Assembly (NCBI RefSeq): GCF_027886425.1
Contig: NZ_CP115671.1
Span: 1,426,001-1,490,000, forward strand
Reading direction: 5' to 3'
DNA from: Brevundimonas vesicularis
Lineage (GTDB): Bacteria > Pseudomonadota > Alphaproteobacteria > Caulobacterales > Caulobacteraceae
Length of the DNA stretch: 64,000 nt
Within the stretch, counting starts at the first letter, position 1. The number at the start of each line of letters is the position of its first letter. Made by a program: the position numbers and the translations under genes. Shown one piece after another: positions 43,398-51,287 of the stretch. The notes under the pieces were generated by a model that saw nothing but the letters and a program-made list of their open reading frames with translations, searched no databases and was not told the DNA's origin.

Positions 43398-44561
43398 ATG
43401 AGCGACAAGAAGAATAGCCAGGGCTTTTCGACCCGCGCCATCCATGCGGGCCAACATCCTGACCCGACGACGGGCGCGGTGATGACGCCGATCTACGCCA
43501 CCTCGACCTACGCCCAGGAAAGCCCGGGCGTGAACAAGGGTTATGAGTATGCGCGGGGCAAGAACCCGACGCGCGAGGCGTTCGAGGCCTGTATCGCGGA
43601 CCTGGAGGGCGGCACGCACGGGTTCGGCTTCGGCTCGGGCATGGCGGCGACCTCGACGGCGCTGGAGTTGCTGGATGCGGGCGATCACATCGTCACCGGC
43701 GACGACCTGTACGGCGGCTCATGGCGACTGTTCGAGAGGGTGCGCAGGCGAACCATGGGACTGGACTTCGCCTATGTGGACCTGAGCGACATCTCGGCGG
43801 TCGAGGCGGCGATCACCCCGAAGACCAAGATGCTGTGGGTCGAGACCCCGACCAATCCCCTGATGAAGCTGGCCGACATCGCCGCCCTGTCGAAGGTGGC
43901 CAAGGCGCATGGGCTGCTTCTGATCGTGGACAACACCTTCGCCACGCCGTTCTGCCAGCAGCCGCTGAGCCTAGGGGCGGACGTGGTGATGCACTCAGCG
44001 ACCAAATACCTGAACGGCCATTCGGACATTATCGGCGGAGTGCTGGTGACGGCCGACGCCGAGCTGGCGACGCGGATCAAGTTTCTGCAGAACTCGGTCG
44101 GCGGCATCATGGGGCCGTTCGACGCCTTCCTTGCCAACCGGGGCTTGAAGACCCTGGCGCTGCGGATGAAGGCGCACTGTGAGAACGCGCTGACCATCGC
44201 ACGCTGGCTGGAGACGCGCGCGGGGATCGCCAAGGTGATCTATCCCGGCCTGATCGCCCACCCGCAACATGAGCTGGCCGCACGCCAGATGCACGGCGGG
44301 TTCGGCGGGATGGTGACGGTGATCCTGGAAGGCGATCTGGAGCGCACCAAGCGGGTGCTGGAACGGGTTCAGGTCTTCACCCTGGCGGAATCGTTAGGCG
44401 GGGTTGAAAGCCTGGTGAACCACCCGGCCATCATGACCCACGCCAGCGTGCCCAAAGAGGTTCGCGAGGCGGGCGGCGTGACCGACAACCTGATCCGGCT
44501 GTCGGTCGGGGTCGAGAATGTCGAGGACCTGATCGCAGATCTGGATCAGGCCTTGGGCTGA
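43398..44561 (+). CDS. Cystathionine gamma-lyase/gamma-synthase family PLP enzyme
   Basis: Trans-sulfuration enzyme of the Cys/Met metabolism PLP family. The 387-residue protein has the PLP lysine K203 in HSATKYLNGHSD, an N-terminal substrate loop STRAIHAGQHPDPTTGAVM, the tyrosine-bearing EYARGKNPTREAFEACIADL, and HASVPKEVREAGGVTDNLIR near the C-terminus. Its place four bases after a cystathionine beta-synthase gene favours gamma-lyase action (cystathionine to cysteine, 2-oxobutyrate and ammonia). Gamma-synthase activity cannot be excluded by sequence. Confidence 0.9.
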   Translation: MSDKKNSQGFSTRAIHAGQHPDPTTGAVMTPIYATSTYAQESPGVNKGYEYARGKNPTREAFEACIADLEGGTHGFGFGSGMAATSTALELLDAGDHIVTGDDLYGGSWRLFERVRRRTMGLDFAYVDLSDISAVEAAITPKTKMLWVETPTNPLMKLADIAALSKVAKAHGLLLIVDNTFATPFCQQPLSLGADVVMHSATKYLNGHSDIIGGVLVTADAELATRIKFLQNSVGGIMGPFDAFLANRGLKTLALRMKAHCENALTIARWLETRAGIAKVIYPGLIAHPQHELAARQMHGGFGGMVTVILEGDLERTKRVLERVQVFTLAESLGGVESLVNHPAIMTHASVPKEVREAGGVTDNLIRLSVGVENVEDLIADLDQALG

Positions 44562-44563
44562 TC

Positions 44564-44821
44564 TCAGCTTGAGGGAAGGGCTGTCTGGTGGCCGGTGACC
44601 GGCGGCAGCTTCTTCTTGGGGGCGGCGCGCTTGATCGGGGCCTTTGCGAGCTTGGGCAGGGCCGCGCGGCGGGCCATTTCGGTGTCGATGACCGGGATGA
44701 TGTCGCTGGCGGCCATGACCTGGGTCGAGGCGCCGTGTTCGACCAGGCGGGCGGCGTTGGCGCGCAGCGTCGTCAGGTCGGCGTCGGTCATCGCGGGGAT
44801 CATGTCGGCGAGCGGGGTCAT
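44564..44821 (-). CDS. Small protein with basic C-terminal tail
   Basis: An 85-residue protein of unknown function. The N-terminal half is helical (MTDADLTTLRANAARLVEHG and VIDTEMARRAALP), and the C-terminal third is Lys/Ala/Pro-rich (KLAKAPIKRAAPKKKLPPV), suggestive of nucleic-acid binding. It lies 23 bases after the IF-1-like gene and so is probably in the same leftward transcript with cspA. Three candidate ATG codons (44821, 44803, 44791) are available; the SD signal is weak. Confidence 0.6.
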   Translation of the reverse strand: MTPLADMIPAMTDADLTTLRANAARLVEHGASTQVMAASDIIPVIDTEMARRAALPKLAKAPIKRAAPKKKLPPVTGHQTALPSS

Positions 44822-44844
44822 GTCGGCATCCGTGTGCAGAAGCC

Positions 44845-45039
44845 TCAGGGCTGGCGCGACAGGCGCCAGCCCTTCAGCTGATTGAAGGCGATTTCCACCG
44901 TCACGCGGTCGCCCAGCAGCGAGACGCCCGTCTGGGCGCCCAGCGAGGGCAGGACCGTGATCAGGTGGCCGTTGTCCAGGCGAACGCGACGGCCGCCGAG
45001 CGGCATCAGTTTGATGACCTCGCCGTCGAAGGCGATCAC
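44845..45039 (-). CDS. Translation initiation factor IF-1-like OB-fold protein
   Basis: A 64-residue protein whose whole length aligns by eye with IF-1: FDGEVIKLMPLGGRRVRLDN corresponds to the IF-1 stretch G-V...LP....RV.LENGH, followed by NGHLITVLPSL, then LLGDRVTVEIAFNQLKGWRL matching [20 protein letters not shown]. It is divergent from canonical IF-1 and cannot be the housekeeping copy with certainty. The start is GTG at 45039 with AGGG upstream; a stop codon in frame at 45091-45093 prevents an extended N-terminus beyond about 17 residues, and no ATG exists. It lies 51 bases after cspA. Possible ribosomal or RNA-chaperone function is inferred. Confidence 0.6.
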   Translation of the reverse strand: MIAFDGEVIKLMPLGGRRVRLDNGHLITVLPSLGAQTGVSLLGDRVTVEIAFNQLKGWRLSRQP

Positions 45040-45090
45040 GCCGGCCCTGGTCGGGGCCGGCTCGTTCGTGTTGGACGCTTGGAGCGTGTC

Positions 45091-45303
45091 CTACTCCGCC
45101 GCCGTAAGGCGACCGGCGGACTCTTTGCCGGAGCGCGAATCGCGCTCGATTTCGTAGGAAATCTTCTGGCCTTCGTTCAGCGAGCCGACGCTCGAAGTTT
45201 CGACGGCCGAGGCGTGGACGAAGACGTCCTTGCCGCCGTCATCGGGCGCGATGAAGCCATAGCCTTTGGTGGGGTTGTACCATTTTACAGTGCCGGTAGC
45301 CAT
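45091..45303 (-). CDS. Cold-shock protein, CspA family
   Basis: Single cold-shock OB-fold domain that binds single-stranded RNA or DNA as a chaperone. The 70-residue protein has RNP1 KGYGFIAPDD and RNP2 DVFVHASAV, with the N-terminal TGTVKWYNPTKG typical of CspA. Start ATG at 45303 with GGAGG upstream. A leader of up to about 175 bases lies before the porin gene. It heads a probable three-gene leftward transcript with the IF-1-like and basic-tail genes. Confidence 0.95.
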   Translation of the reverse strand: MATGTVKWYNPTKGYGFIAPDDGGKDVFVHASAVETSSVGSLNEGQKISYEIERDSRSGKESAGRLTAAE

Positions 45304-45479
45304 TTGGAGACCTCCGTCTGGCGTTGACCGCAGGGAGGGATCCCTGGTCGGCCTGTCGGGTCTGAATGGGATCGGCTTTTGGACCTCGGTGCGTGATGCA
45401 AAGGGAGCAGCGGCGTTACGCAGAGAGATCGACCAGCTCTAGATGGGCGCCCGACAACCTTTACGCAAGGGGCTGGCGA

Positions 45480-46196
45480 TCAGAAGGCGTAGGCGACCTT
45501 GGCGACCAGGGCGTCCTCATACTGTTCGCCGAAGGTGTGGGCGTCGGTGTCGTAGTAGCGCAGGTCCAGTTCCAAGGCGTCGGTGAGGGCGTAGGTCACG
45601 CCGGCGTTCCAGCCGGTGTAATCGGGCGCGCCGTTCTGCTCGCGACGACCGACGGCGACTGTGCCGTTCAGCTGGGGCGTGAAGTCCCAGCCCAGGCGGC
45701 CCTCGACCCAGGTGAAGCTGTCGGTCGAGCCGGCGGCGTCGGGCGAATACTGGACCTGCAGTCGTGCGCTGGCCGGGCCGATCGAGCGGCTGGCGTTGCC
45801 GGTGATCTCCCAGGCGTCCTGATCATAGCCGGCTTCGGCGTCGAGGCGGTTCTTGTAGGCGACGTTGAAGTCGAACCGATAGCCGAAGGCCTCGGGCTGA
45901 TAGCCGACCACGAACTCGGCCTCGACGTTGGAGCCGCCGGCCTGGATCGTCTGGAAGCCGGGGCCGACGTAGAACAGGCCGTCCGCACTTTCCCAGGTCG
46001 CCAAGCCGAAGGCGTAGCCGTCGTTGCCGGACTTGGACGCATCCTTGGAGCGGTTATCCGTGCCCGCGCCCAGTTCGAAGGACCAGGCGTCGCGCGCGGA
46101 CGTCGGGGCGGATCCAGGCGCCGACTGGGCGGCGGCCGGCAGCGCAACGGCGAGCGCGGAGACGGAGAGGGCGGCGAGGATGGTCGTGCGGATCAT
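45480..46196 (-). CDS. TorF-family putative outer-membrane porin
   Basis: A 238-residue outer-membrane beta-barrel protein. Signal peptide MIRTTILAALSVSALAVALP (cleavage near AAA-QS) is followed by alternating hydrophobic strands with aromatic girdles: SFELGAGTDNRSKDASKSGN, GLFYVGPGFQTIQAGGSNVE, and the final AKVAYAF ending in F, as expected of barrel assembly. The pattern resembles the TIGR02001/TorF group found in alphaproteobacteria. Exact family is uncertain; substrate unknown. Confidence 0.65.
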   Translation of the reverse strand: MIRTTILAALSVSALAVALPAAAQSAPGSAPTSARDAWSFELGAGTDNRSKDASKSGNDGYAFGLATWESADGLFYVGPGFQTIQAGGSNVEAEFVVGYQPEAFGYRFDFNVAYKNRLDAEAGYDQDAWEITGNASRSIGPASARLQVQYSPDAAGSTDSFTWVEGRLGWDFTPQLNGTVAVGRREQNGAPDYTGWNAGVTYALTDALELDLRYYDTDAHTFGEQYEDALVAKVAYAF

Positions 46197-46234
46197 GGGG
46201 GCTCCAGCGCGAGAGAAGCGGATTGGCGCCGCCT

Positions 46235-47167
46235 TTAGCGTGCTCCGGCCTTGATGGCGAATTCCTCCGTGGCCTGAGCGAACTCTTGTCGCAGGCGCGC
46301 GACCAGTTCGGCGGTCGGCAGGACGTCGTGGATGGCGCCCGCGCCTTGGCCGGCGGACCAGACGGTCTTCCAGGCCTTGGCCTCGTCGCCCATGTCCAGC
46401 TTGTGCTCTGGCAAGGTCTTCGGATCGATGCCATTTTCGATTAGCGACTTGCTCATGAAGTTGGCGGGGATGCCGGACACGGCGGGCGTGTGGACGATGT
46501 CGGTCGCGCCGCTGTCGATGACCATCTGCTTGTACGCGTCGGCGGCCATGGCTTCGGTCGTGTTGATGAAGCGCGTGCCCATATAGGCGAAGTCCGCGCC
46601 CAGCATCAGGGCGGCCGCCACGTCCTGACCCGTCGAGAGCGCGCCCGACAGGATGATGGTCCCCTTGAAGAAGCTGCGAACCTCATTGACCAGGGCGAAG
46701 GGGTTGATGATGCCCGCATGGCCGCCCGCGCCGTTGGCGACCAGGATCAGACCATCAACGCCCGCCTCGGCCGCCTTTCGCGCATGGCGAATGTTGGCGA
46801 TGTCGTGGAAGACCTGACCGCCATAGCCATGGACCGCGTCGACCACGTCGCGCACGGCGCCCAGGGAGGTGATGATCAGCGGCACCTTCTCCTCGACCGA
46901 CACCATCATGTCGGCCATCAGCCGGGGGTTGGTCGAGTGGACGATGTGGTTGACGCCGAAAGCCGCGGCCTCGGGCTTCAGCCGGCCCTTGATCTCATGA
47001 ATCCAGTCCCGATAGCCCTCGGTCGTGCGCTGGTTCAGCGACGGGAAAGTGCCGATCACGCCCGCATTGCAGGCCTCGACCACCAGATCCGGTCCGGACA
47101 CCAGGAACATCGGCGCCGAAATGATCGGCAGGATCAGACCTTTTTGCAGCGAAGCGGGGATGGCCAC
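46235..47167 (-). CDS. Nitronate monooxygenase (2-nitropropane dioxygenase family)
   Basis: FMN-dependent TIM-barrel enzyme that oxidises alkyl nitronates or propionate-3-nitronate. The 310 residues show ILPIISAPMFLVSGPDLVVE (N-terminal FMN region), VNHIVHSTNPRLMADMMVSV, DGLILVANGAGGHAGIINPF (catalytic loop) and ALMLGADFAYMGTRFINTTE (phosphate loop). It is followed by 38 bases and the porin gene. Start ATG at 47167 with AAGGAGACG upstream. Confidence 0.9.
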   Translation of the reverse strand: MAIPASLQKGLILPIISAPMFLVSGPDLVVEACNAGVIGTFPSLNQRTTEGYRDWIHEIKGRLKPEAAAFGVNHIVHSTNPRLMADMMVSVEEKVPLIITSLGAVRDVVDAVHGYGGQVFHDIANIRHARKAAEAGVDGLILVANGAGGHAGIINPFALVNEVRSFFKGTIILSGALSTGQDVAAALMLGADFAYMGTRFINTTEAMAADAYKQMVIDSGATDIVHTPAVSGIPANFMSKSLIENGIDPKTLPEHKLDMGDEAKAWKTVWSAGQGAGAIHDVLPTAELVARLRQEFAQATEEFAIKAGAR

Positions 47168-47630
47168 GGACGTCTCCTTTGGTTTTCTTTCGCTACGCTT
47201 AGCGGGCTGTCGCCGGGGAAGGCAATCGCGGGGATTTCAGACGGTGGCGCGAAAAAATGAGTCTAATTCGTCTAATCTCGGGTCGTAAGCGGGGTGACAG
47301 CGGGCAGGGGCTGGCGGCGGGTGAAAACCGGCCATCATACGACGGTCCGGATGGATGATCAGTCGATTGACGCTGGTCGCCGCGAAGGCGTTGAAAGGGC
47401 GAGGGAAGCTGTTCGGGATTACGATGGCTGGCTGGTCGTTTCTTTCTCCCGTTCGGAGAAGCCGGCCCGGAGGGCCGGACGAGGGTCGGTCGGTTGGCCA
47501 GATCGCGCCATCCGACCCTCACCCTTTCGCGCAAGGACGCCGGCTGACGCCGCCGTGCGCTCAAGCCCTCTCCCAATGGGAGAGGGAAGTGGAGCGGGGG
47601 AGGATTTTCATCTGAGCGGCAAGCGCCTAA
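47168..47630. other. Gene-free interval of about 460 bases
   Basis: Between the nitronate monooxygenase and queF no open frame shows family motifs or codon bias like the neighbours. The left part holds short AT-rich stretches (AAAAAATGAGTCTAATTCG region, 47252-47275) suitable for promoters. The right part is the composite repeat at 47444-47586. Nothing else recognised. Confidence 0.6.
47444..47586. repeat. Composite intergenic palindromic repeat
   Basis: Several nested inverted repeats: TTCTCC/GGAGAA (47444-47460), GCCGGCCC-GGA-GGGCCGG (47461-47478), GAGGGTCGG (47482-47490) with CCGACCCTC (47512-47520), and CCCTCTCCC-AAT-GGGAGAGGG (47566-47586). The last unit is common in proteobacterial intergenic DNA. 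It precedes queF by about 45 bases. Confidence 0.7.
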
Positions 47631-48101
47631 ATGCCCGGCATGACCCACTATACCGACAACCTCAGCCAGCTCGGCGCCCAGACCGCCGTTCCGGCCAGTC
47701 CCGAGACGGCGGTGCTGGAGCGGGTGCCCAACCCGCATGCGGATACTCTGTATCTGGCCCGGTTCACGGCGCCGGAGTTCACCAGCCTATGCCCGGTGAC
47801 GGGCCAGCCGGACTTCGCGCACATCGTCATCGACTATGCGCCGGGCGACTGGTTGGTCGAGTCCAAGAGTCTGAAGCTGTATCTGACCAGTTTCCGCAAT
47901 CACGGCGCCTTCCACGAGGACTGCACCGTCGCCATCGGCCGTAAGCTGGCGGACCTGCTTGAGCCCAAATGGCTGAGGATCGGGGGATACTGGTATCCGC
48001 GCGGCGGCATCCCGATCGACGTCTTCTGGCAGACCGGAGCGCCGCCCGAGGGCCTGTGGCTGCCGGACCAGGGCGTGCCGACCTATCGCGGGCGGGGATA
48101 G
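47631..48101 (+). CDS. queF: NADPH-dependent 7-cyano-7-deazaguanine reductase
   Basis: QueF reduces preQ0 to preQ1 on the way to the queuosine base of tRNA. The 156-residue unimodular protein has the nucleophilic Cys in FTSLCPVTGQPD with the catalytic Asp following, the QueF motif ESKSLKLYLTSFRN, and HEDCTVAIGRKLADLLEPKW. Two ATG codons, 47631 and 47640, give 156 or 153 residues; neither has a strong SD. No preQ1 riboswitch is visible, since the upstream region is the composite repeat. Confidence 0.95.
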   Translation: MPGMTHYTDNLSQLGAQTAVPASPETAVLERVPNPHADTLYLARFTAPEFTSLCPVTGQPDFAHIVIDYAPGDWLVESKSLKLYLTSFRNHGAFHEDCTVAIGRKLADLLEPKWLRIGGYWYPRGGIPIDVFWQTGAPPEGLWLPDQGVPTYRGRG

Positions 48102-48144
48102 TCAGAGTGGGCGCGTCCGCCGTTCAGCGGCGCGCGCGCGGCGA

Positions 48145-48912
48145 TCAGGCGCTCAGGGCCGCAGGCGCAGCCTGGTCAGGCCAGGCGACAGGCGAGAGGG
48201 CTTCCAGGGCCGGCTTCGCCAGCAGATAGCCCTGCATCAAGTCGACGCCGAGATCGCGCAGGACATCATGTTCGGCCAAGGTTTCGATGCCTTCGCAGAC
48301 GGGCTGGATGCCCAGGTCCCGCAGCATGTTCAGCGTGTTGCGCACGATGGTGCGCTTGACCGTGTTGGTGTCGATGTCGCGAACCAGGGCCATGTCCAGT
48401 TTGACGATGTCGGGCTGGAACAGGGTGAGCAGGCCCAGACCCGCATAGCCGGCGCCAAAGTCGTCGATGGCGGTCTTGAAGCCCATGGCGCGATAGGATC
48501 GCAGGATGTTGAGGATGTGGTCGGTGTCCATCACCTCGCTCTCGGTGAACTCGAAGATGATCCGATCCACCGGGAAGTTGGTGCGCATCGCCGCCGCCAG
48601 GGTGGCGCGGATGCAAGCGCGCGGCTCATAGACGGCGTTGGGCAGGAAGTTGATCGACAGGCTGGCGCCGCCCGCCGTCATATCCAGACCGGCGGCGAGA
48701 TCGATGGCGGTCGTGCGGCACAGCTGATCGAAAGCATAGCGGTTGTCGTGGGAGATATGCGACAGAACCTGGCCTGCGCCCCGGCCGTCCTTGCCCCGCA
48801 CCAAGGCCTCGTAGGCGAAGACCGTCTGGTTCGTCACATCGACGATCGGCTGGAACGCCATGGTGATCGGCAGGTCAAACCCCGCCCCATCCTTACAGCC
48901 TGCGCAAGACAT
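48145..48912 (-). CDS. EAL-domain cyclic-di-GMP phosphodiesterase
   Basis: Hydrolyses c-di-GMP. The 255-residue stand-alone EAL domain has EAL at residues 35-37 (YEALVRG), metal and catalytic motifs INFLPN, IIFEFTESEV, DDFGAGYAGLGLL, IVKLD and VCEGIETLAEH, all intact, so activity is predicted. A short N-terminus holds MSCAGCKDG, a CxxC of unknown use (metal or redox). It is likely cytoplasmic and stands alone. The start ATG at 48912 has AGGAGAAG upstream. Confidence 0.92.
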   Translation of the reverse strand: MSCAGCKDGAGFDLPITMAFQPIVDVTNQTVFAYEALVRGKDGRGAGQVLSHISHDNRYAFDQLCRTTAIDLAAGLDMTAGGASLSINFLPNAVYEPRACIRATLAAAMRTNFPVDRIIFEFTESEVMDTDHILNILRSYRAMGFKTAIDDFGAGYAGLGLLTLFQPDIVKLDMALVRDIDTNTVKRTIVRNTLNMLRDLGIQPVCEGIETLAEHDVLRDLGVDLMQGYLLAKPALEALSPVAWPDQAAPAALSA

Positions 48913-49069
48913 AAGCTTCTCCTACTGGCCGGCAAGTCTAAGGTGGCAGGCGTTAAAGACTGATGTCGAACAGGAAATTCGCTGTCGGGTTCCCTTGTGC
49001 GGTTGATGCGCCTTAGCGGTATAGCGGTCCGCTCTTGAAGTTTTTCGCTGCGCCGTCACGGATAATGCG

Positions 49070-49942
49070 ATGAACCACGCACTTCCGCTCGAAGCCTGGG
49101 GCCGTCGTCTGATGACGCGGGCGGAGGCGTGGGCGGATGGGTCGCGGGCGCGGCGCCAGGCCTATGAGTTCCTGTGGTTCGGACTGAAGCAGGGGTGGGC
49201 GTGTCTGTTCGGGGGGCTGATGCTGGCCCTGATCCTGGGGACGTTTCTGCTTTGGCCGGAGGGGGCGCCGGTGTCGCGCTACGACTTTCTGGCGGTCGGG
49301 GCGGTGGCGATCCAGGCGGCGATGCTGATCTTCCGGCTGGAGAGCTGGGAAGAGGCGCGGGTGATCTTCCTGTTCCATGTGGCGGGGACGATCATGGAGC
49401 TGTTCAAGACCGCGCACGGGTCGTGGGTCTATCCCGAGGACAGTCTGCTGCGGATCGGGGCGGTGCCGCTGTTCTCGGGCTTCATGTATGCGGCGGTCGG
49501 CAGCTATATCGCGCGGGTGCAGCGCATCTTTCATATCCGGGTGCGGGGGTATCCGCCGCTGTGGACGACCTGGGTGCTGGCGGCGGCGATCTACGTCAAC
49601 TTCTTCGCTCATCACTGGCTGTCGGATTTTCGAAAAGTCCTATTTGTGGCGACGATCCTTTTGTTCTGCCGAGGCTGGTTCTTCTTCACCGTCGATCGGA
49701 TGCGATTGAAGATGCCGCTGCTGCTGGGGTATTTCCTGGTGGCCCTGTTCATCTGGTTCGCCGAGAACCTGGGCACGCTGGGGCGGGCCTGGGTCTATCC
49801 GGGGCAGGCCGACGGGTGGGAGATGGTGTCCCTGGCCAAGCTGGGCAGCTGGTTCCTGCTGATGATCATCTCAGTCGTGCTGGTCTCGTTGGTGCACCGG
49901 CCCGAGCCGGAGATCAGCGGCCCTGTAGCGCCCCGCGCATGA
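49070..49942 (+). CDS. DUF817 multi-pass membrane protein
   Basis: A 290-residue inner-membrane protein with about eight helices. Family features include SRARRQAYEFLWFGLKQGWA, AGTIMELFKTAHGSWVYPED, HHWLSDFRKVLFVATILLFC and WFAENLGTLGRAWVYPGQAD. DUF817 has no known function; the conserved His/Glu/Trp cluster suggests an enzyme or transporter. It overlaps the convergent DedA gene tail to tail by 29 bases. Confidence 0.85.
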   Translation: MNHALPLEAWGRRLMTRAEAWADGSRARRQAYEFLWFGLKQGWACLFGGLMLALILGTFLLWPEGAPVSRYDFLAVGAVAIQAAMLIFRLESWEEARVIFLFHVAGTIMELFKTAHGSWVYPEDSLLRIGAVPLFSGFMYAAVGSYIARVQRIFHIRVRGYPPLWTTWVLAAAIYVNFFAHHWLSDFRKVLFVATILLFCRGWFFFTVDRMRLKMPLLLGYFLVALFIWFAENLGTLGRAWVYPGQADGWEMVSLAKLGSWFLLMIISVVLVSLVHRPEPEISGPVAPRA

Positions 49943-50576
49943 CGGCGGATTTGCGGCTCATGCGAGCCTTCACCAGGCGATAGACCACGGCGACGATCAG
50001 GATGGTGACGGCGAGGCCGCCGATCAGCAGGGTGGGGCCATGGGCCTCGCTGAGCACTTCCATCTTCGCCAGACCTTGGGCGGCGAGATAGCCCGGCGCC
50101 AGCATGGCCAGCACCCAGACGATCCCGGATGTGACATTGCCGAACTGGAAGGCGCGCTGACGCATCCTGAGCATGCCCAGGGTCAGCGGCACGAAGGCGC
50201 GCAAGGGCCCGAAGAAGCGGCCGACGAAGATCGACATGACGCCGTAGCGACGGCAGTACAGGCGCGTCCAGGCGATGCGACGGCGGTGCGCCTTGAACAT
50301 CGGGCGCTGGAGGAAGCGCACGCCCAGCCGACGTCCGGCCCAGTAGGAGATGGCGTCGCCGATCACCGCGCCGATAACGCAACCGAAGATGACGTTGACG
50401 GGGTCCAGCACGCCGGCCGCGATCAGGCCGCCCGCCGCAACCAGCAGACCGGTGGCGGGCACGAAGGCGCCGACGACCGCCAGCGACTCGACGAACACGA
50501 CCAGGCCCAACATGACGCCGGCCCACATATGGTTGCGGGCGATGAAGTCGCCCACGGCTTGCAACAGGGAATCCAT
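49914..50576 (-). CDS. DedA-family membrane protein
   Basis: DedA proteins are membrane scramblase-like proteins implicated in undecaprenyl-phosphate and phospholipid recycling. The 220-residue sequence carries the family hallmarks FVESLAVVGAFVPATGLLVA, GDAISYWAGRRLGVRF and FVGRFFGPLRAFVPLTLGM with the charged re-entrant helices. Start at 50576 (MDSLLQAV) begins the usual N-terminus. It ends inside the DUF817 gene on the other strand. Confidence 0.92.
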   Translation of the reverse strand: MDSLLQAVGDFIARNHMWAGVMLGLVVFVESLAVVGAFVPATGLLVAAGGLIAAGVLDPVNVIFGCVIGAVIGDAISYWAGRRLGVRFLQRPMFKAHRRRIAWTRLYCRRYGVMSIFVGRFFGPLRAFVPLTLGMLRMRQRAFQFGNVTSGIVWVLAMLAPGYLAAQGLAKMEVLSEAHGPTLLIGGLAVTILIVAVVYRLVKARMSRKSAVMRGALQGR

Positions 50577-50648
50577 ACGAAGGCCTTGGGGGAGGAAGGC
50601 GGGGTCGGTCGAGGTCAAACCGACGTAGGGCGACCTTATATCACCCGC

Positions 50649-51242
50649 TTACGGCAGGCGTGTGACCTTGGCGGCCAGGTCGGGACGCGGGCGTTCCAGC
50701 GCGGGTTCCTTCAGCGTGCCGATGTGGATGAAGCCGGCGACGCTCTCGCCCTCGGTCAGGCCGAACAGGGCGACGCCTTGCGGGTCGTAGCTGTACCAGT
50801 CGGTGATCCAGCTGGACGAATAGCCGAAGCCGGAAGCGGCGTGTTCCAGGTTCATGCAGACGGCGCCCGCTGACAGGTGTTGCTCCCAGATCGGCTTGGA
50901 TCCTTCGACCGGCGTCGAGACGACCAGGATGGTGACGGGCGCGGCGGTCAGCTTGGCCAGCACGGCCTGATCCTTGGCCGGGCCGTTGCGCAATTCGACC
51001 AGCACGGCGAGACGGGCGGCGATGTCAGCGCGCGATTGGGGACCCAGGACGACGAAGCGCCACGGGAACAGCTTGCCGTGGTCGGGCGTACGGGCGCCCA
51101 GGGTCAGAATCTCGTCCAGTTCCGCCTCGGACGGGCCGGGCGCGACCAGGGCCTGGGCCGGGGCGGAGCGCCGCTGGGCCAGGCGGTCCCGAAAATCTTT
51201 CGAGGGAACGGGCGGGGGCAGGGGTTCGTTGAGCGCGACCAT
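50649..51242 (-). CDS. Nitroreductase family protein (YdjA-like)
   Basis: FMN-dependent NAD(P)H oxidoreductase of about 197 residues. The YdjA-type motifs are LAQRRSAPAQALVAPGPSEA, ARTPDHGKLFPWRFVVLG (FMN binding) and QHLSAGAVCMNLEHAASGFG with FGYSSSWITDWYS. C-terminal residues GFIHIGTLKEPALERPRP match the family. Physiological substrate unknown. It is divergent from the NUDIX-cysE genes. Confidence 0.92.
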   Translation of the reverse strand: MVALNEPLPPPVPSKDFRDRLAQRRSAPAQALVAPGPSEAELDEILTLGARTPDHGKLFPWRFVVLGPQSRADIAARLAVLVELRNGPAKDQAVLAKLTAAPVTILVVSTPVEGSKPIWEQHLSAGAVCMNLEHAASGFGYSSSWITDWYSYDPQGVALFGLTEGESVAGFIHIGTLKEPALERPRPDLAAKVTRLP

Positions 51243-51287
51243 GCCGTCTAGCTAGGCTTTCATCCCCGTCTTCGCCATAGGTGTCCT

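Noticed and set aside
45304..45479. Cold-shock RNA thermosensor in the cspA leader
   Set aside because: The leader is long enough, but no conserved cold-shock box could be identified by eye, so nothing is claimed.
45366..46238. Rightward open frame of about 290 codons across the porin gene
   Set aside because: Product is Gly/Val/Arg-rich shadow sequence typical of the opposite strand of a GC-rich gene; the leftward porin has a signal peptide and barrel pattern.
47400..47640. preQ1 riboswitch before queF
   Set aside because: No preQ1 aptamer-like pseudoknot or A-rich tail is evident; the region is occupied by the palindromic repeat.
47199..47738. Open frames across the gene-free interval and the 5' end of queF
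   Set aside because: Composition follows the composite repeat and no motif or SD supports translation.
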